From JAWOJF01 sp046481785 (GTDB taxonomy: Bacteria > Bacteroidota > Ignavibacteria > Ignavibacteriales > Ignavibacteriaceae), in NCBI GenBank assembly GCA_046481785.1, contig JAWOJF010000107.1, positions 1 to 9,112 of the forward strand: a DNA stretch of 9,112 nucleotides, in the 5' to 3' direction. Both the position numbers and the translations under genes were made by a program. The notes beneath the pieces were generated by a model that saw nothing but the letters and a program-made list of their open reading frames with translations, was not told where the DNA came from and did not search any database. Of this stretch, positions 1 to 6,489 are shown piece after piece (within the stretch, counting starts at the first letter, position 1; each line of letters opens with the position of its first letter).

Positions 1-1485
1 ATGAACCTCAGCACGGCCCGTTCAGGCAGAAGATCCAAAGAAGTTGGTATAAGGAAAACTCTTGGTTCAAACAGGGCAAAGCTGATGTGGCAGTTTATAA
101 GTGAAGCGGTATTAATGAGTTCTCTCTCAGTTATTATTGCAATTGCCTTACTCGAAATAATTCTGCCCCTGTTTAACCGTTTATCAGGTAAAAGCCTGGA
201 GCTTGATTTTATAAATATCTACACAATCCCTGCACTTATTATTTTTATTCTTGTAGTAGGTGTGCTTGCAGGAAGCTACCCGGCATTTTATTTATCATCA
301 TTCCAGCCCGTAAAAGTTCTTAAAGCAGCTTCCGGCACAGGTGCCAGGAAAAGTACCATCAGAAGTTCACTGGTTATTCTTCAATTTACTATATCTATAT
401 CATTGCTTATAAGTACCATTGTTATAAAAGACCAATTGGATTTTATACAGAATAAAAAGCTGGGATTTAAGAAGGACCATCTTTATTCAATTCTTAATGC
501 CAGTTGTATAGGCACAAAAACCGAAGCATTTAAAAATGCCCTGCTGCAAAATTCAAATATTATTTCTGTCAGTAATTCTTCACAGATGTTCAGGGCAGGT
601 GTTCCGGGAAGTGGTTATTTATTTAATAAAAAGCAAGGCTCTGATCCTGTCTCTTTTCAATTCGTTGATGCTGATTATGATTTCCTGAAAACATACCAGG
701 TTGAGCTTAAGGAAGGGCGGTTTTTCTCTAAAAAATTTTCCACTGACTCTGCATCCGTCCTTATTAATGAAACTGCTGCAAGAATTTTTGGTGATACTAA
801 TCCCACCGGCAAAGAAATGACAAGGGTAGGAAGAGAAGACTGGTCAAAAACTTATAGAATAATAGGAGTTATAAAAGATTTTAATTACGAATCACTGCAT
901 CAGCAGGTAAGGCCGCTTGCTATTCATCTTTATCCGCCGGATATGCCTGCAAATGTAGTTACAGTAAAAATATCTTCAGCTTATATGAAAGAAACGTTGG
1001 ATTTTATTGAAGGGACATGGAAAAGTTTTACAACCGGGGAGGGAATGTATGCACGTTTTGTTGATGAAAATTTAGCACTCCTTTATGAAACTGAAGAAAA
1101 AACAGCCGTTATTGCTTCTGTTTTTTCCGGGCTTGCAATATTTATTGCATGCCTTGGGTTGTTCGGACTGGCGGCTTTTGTTACCGAACAGCGTACAAAA
1201 GAAATAGGCATACGTAAAGTTCTCGGAGCTTCTGTAACTGAAATAATAATGATCCTGTCTAAAGAATTTGCGGTATGGGTGCTTATTGCTAATATAATCT
1301 CGTGGCCTATTGCATATTACTTTATGCAGAACTGGCTGCAGAACTTTGCTTTCAGAACTGATATAAGCTGGAATGTTTTTGCTGTATCCGGCTTAATTGC
1401 ATTACTAATAGCTTTATTTACAGTGGGTATGCATGCCGTAAAAGCGGCAAAAGCAAACCCGGTAGATAGTTTAAAATATGAATAA
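1..1485 (+). CDS. FtsX/MacB-type ABC transporter permease, 5'-truncated by window edge (permease 1)
   Basis: This is the C-terminal 494 residues of a permease that normally runs to about 800. The ATG at base 1 is not the start: it encodes the internal Met of the MNLSTARS motif, which is residue 322 in the next gene and 303 in the third, so about 300-320 residues lie upstream. Visible in order are the first coupling motif SKEVGIRKTLGS (12-23), two membrane segments (about 33-57 and 73-100), a further helix (122-142) opening the second half, an extracytoplasmic domain (about 145-365) with GVIKDFNYESLH (289-300), then a C-terminal FtsX domain with three helices (369-393, 424-443, 456-477) and the motif RTKEIGIRKVLGAS (398-411). 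It ends ANPVDSLKYE with TAA. Its role is inferred as membrane subunit of an ABC efflux or mechanotransmission complex in the inner membrane. Its 3' end resembles that of permease 2 only in the last 30 or so bases. The substrate is unknown. Confidence 0.93.
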   Translation: MNLSTARSGRRSKEVGIRKTLGSNRAKLMWQFISEAVLMSSLSVIIAIALLEIILPLFNRLSGKSLELDFINIYTIPALIIFILVVGVLAGSYPAFYLSSFQPVKVLKAASGTGARKSTIRSSLVILQFTISISLLISTIVIKDQLDFIQNKKLGFKKDHLYSILNASCIGTKTEAFKNALLQNSNIISVSNSSQMFRAGVPGSGYLFNKKQGSDPVSFQFVDADYDFLKTYQVELKEGRFFSKKFSTDSASVLINETAARIFGDTNPTGKEMTRVGREDWSKTYRIIGVIKDFNYESLHQQVRPLAIHLYPPDMPANVVTVKISSAYMKETLDFIEGTWKSFTTGEGMYARFVDENLALLYETEEKTAVIASVFSGLAIFIACLGLFGLAAFVTEQRTKEIGIRKVLGASVTEIIMILSKEFAVWVLIANIISWPIAYYFMQNWLQNFAFRTDISWNVFAVSGLIALLIALFTVGMHAVKAAKANPVDSLKYE

Positions 1486-1500
1486 ACAGCCTGCCTATAC

Positions 1501-1527
1501 CCCTGCCTGCAGGGCGGGCCGGCAGGG
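1501..1527. repeat. GC-rich imperfect inverted repeat in the gap between permeases 1 and 2
   Basis: Arms CCCTGCC (1501-1507) and GGCAGGG (1521-1527) pair perfectly. After one mismatch (1508/1520) two more G-C pairs form (1509-1510 with 1518-1519), leaving a 7-nt loop. It also contains the palindrome CCTGCAGG (1506-1513). The composition is strikingly GC-rich against AT-rich surroundings. There is no T-run directly after the right arm, so a classical intrinsic terminator is unlikely. It may instead be a dispersed REP-like intergenic palindrome or an mRNA-stabilising hairpin between two operon genes; that reading is inference, because only one copy is in the window. Confidence 0.6.
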
Positions 1528-1553
1528 ATTTAGGAAATGCGGGAATTTTTAAT

Positions 1554-4037
1554 ATGTTAAAAAATTACTTAAAAATAGCAGTCCGTAATCTTCTCAGGTA
1601 TAAGGTATATTCCTACATAAATATATTTGGGCTTGCAATAGGCATTGCCTGCTGCCTTTTAATTCTCCTTTTTATTCATGATGAGCTTAGCTATGACAGC
1701 TTTCATGAAAAAGCGGACAGAATTTACCGGATAAATACCTACCTTAAATTTGGTGACACTGAACTAAACATACCTGTTGTTTCTGATATGATGGGTCAAT
1801 TACTGAAGCAGGACTATCCACAGGTAGAAGAATATACAAGAATTTTTATTCAGGGCGGCGATAAACGTGTGAAGAATTCTAATCATCCCGGGAAAAACGA
1901 TTATAATCTTGAACATAATGTGGCTTTCGTGGATTCAACATTTTTTAAGGTGTTTACTTTTCCGGTTGTAGCCGGACAAACAAATAAAATTCTTAATGAA
2001 CCAAACACAGTTGTAATTACAGAATCAATTGCAAAAAAATATTTCGGCATCCCGCAGAGCGGGATTGGAAGAACTATTGAAACCGATGATAACGGGGGAA
2101 CTTTTTATAAAGTTACAGCAGTTATCGCCGACATGCCGGAAAATTCGCATTTCAGGTTTAATTTTCTTTTTCCAATGGCAAGTCTGAATTATAATAGTTG
2201 GGGAAATCTTGTTTCTATGAATTTTCACACCTACCTCTTATTGAAGGAAGGTACAGGCTACAAAGAGCTTGAGAGTAAATTTGAAGAATACAATGATAAA
2301 TATGCGATGCCTTATGCAAAAAAATTCCTCCAGGTTAACAGCAAGGAAGAGTTTGAAAAAGCCGGCAACAGGATCGAACATAGTTTAATTCCTGTTACTG
2401 ATATTCATTTATATTCAAACTTTATCCAGGAACTGAGGCCGGCAGGGAATATCCGGTATATTTACATTTTTTCAGCAGTAGCTTTATTCATTCTGCTTAT
2501 TGCCTGTGTAAATTTTATGAACCTTACTACAGCTCGTTCAGCAAACCGTGCCAGGGAAGTAGGAATCCGTAAGGTGCTCGGCACGGAACGTAAAGATCTT
2601 ATTGTCCAGTTTTTAACCGAATCAACAATGATGGCTTTTATTGCTGTTGCACTGGCTGTAATAATTGTATATCATGTTTTACCCTACTTTAATGATCTTA
2701 CCGGAAAAGAGTTAAGTGCAGCTATGCTGTATTCTCCTTTCTTTCTTCTCTTCACTTTACTTCTTCCATTTTTAATTGGAGTTACTGCCGGAAGCTACCC
2801 TGCTTTTTTTCTTTCGCGGTTTATGCCCTCGGAAATTATTAAAGGCAGACTATCCAAAGGCAGCAGGAGCAGCGGATTGCGGAGTGTCCTGGTTGTATTT
2901 CAGTTTGCAACTTCCATAATTCTAATAACCGGAACAATTATCATTTACACCCAGCTTAACTATATCCAAAACAAAAATCTTGGATATCAAAAAGATCAGA
3001 TATTGATTATAAATGATTCTTACTGCCTTGGAAATAATATTGATGCTTTTAAGAATGAAATGCTTAATGTAAGCGGAGTAATATCAGGAACTATATCTAA
3101 CTATCTTCCCATTCCGTCCGAGAGAAATAATAGCGCCTTCTTTAAAGAGGCAGGTATGGTTTCAGAGAGCGGACTTACAATGCAAAGATGGATAATTGAT
3201 TATGATTACCTGGAGACACTTGGAATTGAATTAGTTGAAGGAAGAAATTTTTCACAGGAGTTTGGAACAGATTCCTCAGCAATAATCCTTAATCAAACAG
3301 CAGTTAAACAATTAGGTTATCAGGATCCCGTTGGTAAAAAAATATATACATGGGTTACCGGCGGCAGGTTAATTGATTATAATATAATCGGTGTAGTAAA
3401 GGATTTCCATTTTGAATCTTTGCGTCAGGATATTGGTCCTTTATGTTTTGTACCCGGCGGGAATGATGCAGTTTCAAGTGCACGTTCTCAATACCGGAGT
3501 GCCGGGCTTATATCATTCAGGATAAATACCGCCAGCCTTCCATCTATATTAAAAGAGACACTGGCTAAATGGGAAAGTTTGTCGGCGTCACTTCCATTCA
3601 GTTACAGGTTTATGGATGAATCATTTAATGAAGTATACAGAACAGAGCAGCGGATAGGGATAATTGCACTTCTGTTTTCATCACTTGCAATTATTGTTGC
3701 TTGTCTTGGTTTGTTTGGCCTTGCTACATTTCTTGCAGAGCAGCGCACAAAAGAAATTGGTGTAAGAAAAGTTCTGGGAGCCTCTATCATGTCCATTATC
3801 ATAATGCTTTCAAAAGAATTTATAAAATGGGTAGTTATAGCAAACATTATCGCATGGCCGCTTGCATATTATTTTATGAATAAGTGGCTGCAGGATTTTG
3901 CATATCGGATAGATATAAGCTGGTGGCTGTTTATAGCGGCAGGGGTTGCGGCTCTTGCTATTGCTTTGCTTACAGTAAGCTTCCAGGCATTTAAGGCAGC
4001 AACTGCAAACCCGGTAGAGAGTTTAAAATATGAATAG
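1554..4037 (+). CDS. FtsX/MacB-type ABC transporter permease, 827 aa (permease 2)
   Basis: Complete permease subunit with two MacB-like halves. A short basic cytoplasmic N-terminus (MLKNYLKIAVRN) leads to TM1 (about 20-42), then extracytoplasmic domain 1 (about 45-298), a three-helix FtsX domain (about 302-320, 352-376, 395-420) with AREVGIRKVLGT (333-344), then TM5 (443-464), extracytoplasmic domain 2 (about 467-697) with GVVKDFHFESLR (613-624), and a last three-helix FtsX domain (702-726, 757-775, 789-810) with RTKEIGVRKVLGAS (731-744). It ends ANPVESLKYE, stop TAG. It is the longest of the set: from the MNL Met to the end it has 506 residues against 492-494 in the others, mainly from extra sequence near 636-652, and domain 1 is also longer. 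The start is chosen by alignment of N-termini across the paralogs; the ribosome site is weak (GGGA, 1541-1544). Residues 166-171 (IPQSGI) are encoded by a DNA palindrome. Partner ATPase and substrate are not visible. Confidence 0.96.
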   Translation: MLKNYLKIAVRNLLRYKVYSYINIFGLAIGIACCLLILLFIHDELSYDSFHEKADRIYRINTYLKFGDTELNIPVVSDMMGQLLKQDYPQVEEYTRIFIQGGDKRVKNSNHPGKNDYNLEHNVAFVDSTFFKVFTFPVVAGQTNKILNEPNTVVITESIAKKYFGIPQSGIGRTIETDDNGGTFYKVTAVIADMPENSHFRFNFLFPMASLNYNSWGNLVSMNFHTYLLLKEGTGYKELESKFEEYNDKYAMPYAKKFLQVNSKEEFEKAGNRIEHSLIPVTDIHLYSNFIQELRPAGNIRYIYIFSAVALFILLIACVNFMNLTTARSANRAREVGIRKVLGTERKDLIVQFLTESTMMAFIAVALAVIIVYHVLPYFNDLTGKELSAAMLYSPFFLLFTLLLPFLIGVTAGSYPAFFLSRFMPSEIIKGRLSKGSRSSGLRSVLVVFQFATSIILITGTIIIYTQLNYIQNKNLGYQKDQILIINDSYCLGNNIDAFKNEMLNVSGVISGTISNYLPIPSERNNSAFFKEAGMVSESGLTMQRWIIDYDYLETLGIELVEGRNFSQEFGTDSSAIILNQTAVKQLGYQDPVGKKIYTWVTGGRLIDYNIIGVVKDFHFESLRQDIGPLCFVPGGNDAVSSARSQYRSAGLISFRINTASLPSILKETLAKWESLSASLPFSYRFMDESFNEVYRTEQRIGIIALLFSSLAIIVACLGLFGLATFLAEQRTKEIGVRKVLGASIMSIIIMLSKEFIKWVVIANIIAWPLAYYFMNKWLQDFAYRIDISWWLFIAAGVAALAIALLTVSFQAFKAATANPVESLKYE
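2049..2065. repeat. Perfect palindrome inside permease 2 coding sequence
   Basis: ATCCCGC (2049-2055), AGA, GCGGGAT (2059-2065): a 7-bp perfect stem with a 3-nt loop. It starts exactly on a codon boundary and encodes residues 166-171, IPQSGI. At the same place the paralogs read DDNPIN (permease 3) and KTNPVG (permease 4) after the shared KYFG, so the palindrome replaces the usual xxNP turn with one additional residue. Whether it is an inserted mobile palindrome or chance cannot be settled from one copy. Confidence 0.6.
3863..4003 (+). repeat. Direct-repeat block, copy A (3' end of permease 2)
   Basis: This block contains two tracts exactly identical to the 3' end of permease 3: 3863-3904 (42 nt, equal to 6284-6325) and 3970-4003 (34 nt, equal to 6391-6424). 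They are separated by a more diverged 65 nt in both copies. The offset is 2421 bp for both tracts, a multiple of three and in the same codon phase. They encode the AYYFMNKWLQDFAY segment and the TVSFQAFKAAT tail of the last FtsX domain. Confidence 0.9.
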
Positions 4038-4073
4038 GATATCCATTTTAATAACTGATCATTTAGGGGAATT

Positions 4074-6458
4074 ATGCTAAATAATTATCTGAAAATAGCT
4101 TTAAGAAATATTTTAAGGAACAAAACTTATTCACTAATAAATATTTTAGGATTATCAGTTGGAATTACATGCAGCCTTTTTATCTTGTTTTGGGTACAGG
4201 ATGAATTAAATTATGACAGGTTCCATGAAAATGCAGATAAAATCTACAGGATAGTTCAGCATGATAATAACGGTAAAAACTCCCGTTCACCTGCACAGCT
4301 TGCACCTGCTGCTGCAGATGCAATTCCGGAAATAAATGCATATGCACGTATTGTTAAACTACCAAAACTTTCCTTCAGGCATGAGAATAATGCTTTTTAT
4401 GAAGATGATGGCATTATTGTAGATCCACAATTTTTTAAAATGTTTGATTTTTCACTTTTGAATGGCAATCCAAAAACTTTTCTTTCAGATCCCGGCAACA
4501 TTATTATAACTGAATCATTAGCAAAAAAGTATTTTGGTGATGATAACCCTATTAATAAAACTATCCTGATAGATGGGCAGAATGAAGTTAAAATAACCGG
4601 GGTTTTAAAAGATATTCCAACACAATCCCATATACAATTTGATTTTGTCATGCCATTCAGCTTATGGGAAATATTGAACCCTTCAGATGTACAAAGTTGG
4701 GGCGCTTTTAATTACACAACTTACCTGCAGTTAAAGGATAATGTAGATATAAATGCTGTCACTATAAATTTAAATAATATAGCTGCGGGGCGGATTCCTT
4801 CTGATTTGCTTCCTTTCTGGAAAAGTTTTGAATTGCAGCCATTAGTTAAATGCCACACAAGTGCAGATATAAGTAATGATCAATACTTAGGTAGCTTTAC
4901 TGTTACTGAAGACAAAGATACCATTTATATGTTTATCATGATTTCAGTGTTTATTCTTATACTGGCATGTATCAATTTCATGAATCTTTCTACAGCACGC
5001 TCCGGTATCAGGATAAAAGAAATCGGTATGAAGAAAGTAATCGGCTCATCAAGAGCACAACTTGCTTTACAATTTTTAATCGAATTCTTCTTAATAAGTA
5101 TTATTGCTTTCCTGTTTGCTATTGTTTGTGTTGAGCTCTTTTTGCCATACTTTAATCAAATTAGCGGGAAGGAAATAGTAATCAATCATGCGAATAATCT
5201 GATTCCCTATTTGTCAGTTATCCTGCTGGTAACGTTCGTAGGGGGGTTTTATCCGGCAGTATATCTTTCATCTTTAAATCCGGTTAGAATTTTAAAAGGC
5301 CAGTTTATTGGTTCAGTAAAGACAAAGAGAATCAGATCCTTACTTGTAATATTCCAGTTTGCAATTTCTATTATACTTCTAATTGGAACATTCGTTGTTT
5401 ACAAACAACTCCAATTTATACAAAATAAAAAACTAGGTTTTGAAAAAGAAAATATTGTTTACATGCCTATAACTCCAAATACAGGCAGTAAGTATATGAC
5501 TATAAAAAGTGAGCTGTTAAAAAATCCGAATATATTAAAAGTAACGGCTAAAGATTGCCTTCCCACCGATTCACGGAGAACTCTTGTTGAGTTTTACTGG
5601 GATGAGAAACAACCCGGACAGGAAGTGCTGATGGAATTAGCAGGTGTTGATTACCAATATTTTGAAATGATGAATATCAAATTTGCAGAAGGCAGAAGCT
5701 TTTCCAAAGAGTTTTCTACAGATGCAAATGCATTTATTCTTAATGAGGAAGCAGTAAAACAAACCGGTATAAAATCACCAATTGGTAAAAAGTTTACTAC
5801 ATGGAATAAATCGGGAATAATTGTTGGCGTAATTAAAAATACAAACTTTAAATCACTGCATCAGAAGGTAAATCCACAAGTTTATAATATTATGAATGAC
5901 ACCGGAACCGAAGCAGCATATACAGGCGTAATCCTTATTAAGATAAATAGTAAGACGCATATTGAAGCTCTTTCATATTTAAAAAGTACGTGGGAAAGAA
6001 TAAATCCCGATTCTCCCTTTGAATACCATTTTCTCGATCAGACTTATGAAAAATTATATTTAGCCGAGCAGAGAACGCAGGAATTATTCAACTATTTTAG
6101 TTCCATTGCAATCTTTATTGCATGTCTTGGGCTTTATGGCCTTGCAGCGTTTACAGCAGAGAAACGAAGAAAAGAAATCGGAATCAGGAAAACTCTTGGC
6201 GCAGATATTAAAACTATAACCGCCATGCTTACAAATGATTTTGCAGTATTAGTGTTAATCTCAAATATAATTGCTTTTCCAGCTGCATATTATTTTATGA
6301 ATAAGTGGCTGCAGGATTTTGCATACAGGATAGACATAAGCTTATGGCTTTTTATTGCCGCCGGTTTTATTGCACTTATTATTGCTTTAGTTACAGTAAG
6401 CTTCCAGGCATTTAAGGCAGCAACGGCAAACCCGGTTGAATCATTGAAATACGAATAG
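4074..6458 (+). CDS. FtsX/MacB-type ABC transporter permease, 794 aa (permease 3)
   Basis: Complete permease subunit, inner membrane. N-terminus MLNNYLKIALRN, TM1 (about 20-42), extracytoplasmic domain 1 (about 45-282), FtsX domain 1 (helices about 284-301, 332-357, 375-399), TM5 (421-442), extracytoplasmic domain 2 (about 445-667), FtsX domain 2 (helices 670-693, 722-741, 755-777). The first coupling motif is atypical, IKEIGMKKVIGSS (314-326, with MKKVIG instead of IRKxLG), while the second is canonical, RRKEIGIRKTLGAD (698-711). The periplasmic hallmark is also changed: GVIKNTNFKSLH (585-596) instead of GVxKDFxxESLH. The start is supported by AGGGGA at 4065-4070, close to the ATG, and by alignment with the other paralogs. 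It lies 36 bp after permease 2, so co-transcription is likely. Its last 60 or so residues are far more like permease 2 than the rest of the protein is. Substrate unknown. Confidence 0.96.
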   Translation: MLNNYLKIALRNILRNKTYSLINILGLSVGITCSLFILFWVQDELNYDRFHENADKIYRIVQHDNNGKNSRSPAQLAPAAADAIPEINAYARIVKLPKLSFRHENNAFYEDDGIIVDPQFFKMFDFSLLNGNPKTFLSDPGNIIITESLAKKYFGDDNPINKTILIDGQNEVKITGVLKDIPTQSHIQFDFVMPFSLWEILNPSDVQSWGAFNYTTYLQLKDNVDINAVTINLNNIAAGRIPSDLLPFWKSFELQPLVKCHTSADISNDQYLGSFTVTEDKDTIYMFIMISVFILILACINFMNLSTARSGIRIKEIGMKKVIGSSRAQLALQFLIEFFLISIIAFLFAIVCVELFLPYFNQISGKEIVINHANNLIPYLSVILLVTFVGGFYPAVYLSSLNPVRILKGQFIGSVKTKRIRSLLVIFQFAISIILLIGTFVVYKQLQFIQNKKLGFEKENIVYMPITPNTGSKYMTIKSELLKNPNILKVTAKDCLPTDSRRTLVEFYWDEKQPGQEVLMELAGVDYQYFEMMNIKFAEGRSFSKEFSTDANAFILNEEAVKQTGIKSPIGKKFTTWNKSGIIVGVIKNTNFKSLHQKVNPQVYNIMNDTGTEAAYTGVILIKINSKTHIEALSYLKSTWERINPDSPFEYHFLDQTYEKLYLAEQRTQELFNYFSSIAIFIACLGLYGLAAFTAEKRRKEIGIRKTLGADIKTITAMLTNDFAVLVLISNIIAFPAAYYFMNKWLQDFAYRIDISLWLFIAAGFIALIIALVTVSFQAFKAATANPVESLKYE
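6284..6424 (+). repeat. Direct-repeat block, copy B (3' end of permease 3)
   Basis: Counterpart of 3863-4003: tracts 6284-6325 (42 nt) and 6391-6424 (34 nt) are identical to permease 2, with the same 65-nt diverged interval between them. The identity includes third codon positions, which elsewhere differ freely between the paralogs, so protein-level selection alone is a poor explanation. Confidence 0.9.
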
Positions 6459-6489
6459 AGTTTCTGAATCTTAAAAATTAAAGGTAATA

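Noticed and set aside
1..3. ATG at base 1 as the true start of permease 1
   Set aside because: It aligns with an internal Met just after a transmembrane helix in permeases 2 and 3 (FMNLTTARS, FMNLSTARS); the gene is simply cut by the window edge.
1486..1553. Intrinsic terminator after permease 1
   Set aside because: The hairpin is strong but is followed by ATTTAGGAAATG rather than a T-run; the TTTTT at 1546-1550 is 18 nt beyond the stem.
2025..2228. Minus-strand open frame of 67 codons
   Set aside because: It lies wholly inside permease 2, has no family features or ribosome site, and is a shadow of the conserved coding strand. The same holds for the minus-strand frames at 3602-3847, 4397-4651 and 7284-7496 and the plus-strand frame at 3701-3883.
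2437..2447. GGCCGGCAGGG, identical to 11 nt of the GC-rich intergenic element at 1517-1527
   Set aside because: Here it encodes RPAG in ELRPAGNIRYIY, where the family commonly has a P-x-G-N type turn, and no second arm is present. I take it as chance unless a genome-wide repeat search says otherwise.
4037..4044. Palindrome GGATATCC overlapping the permease 2 stop
   Set aside because: It is too short to be meaningful as an operator or terminator, with no T-run after it and no second copy in the window.
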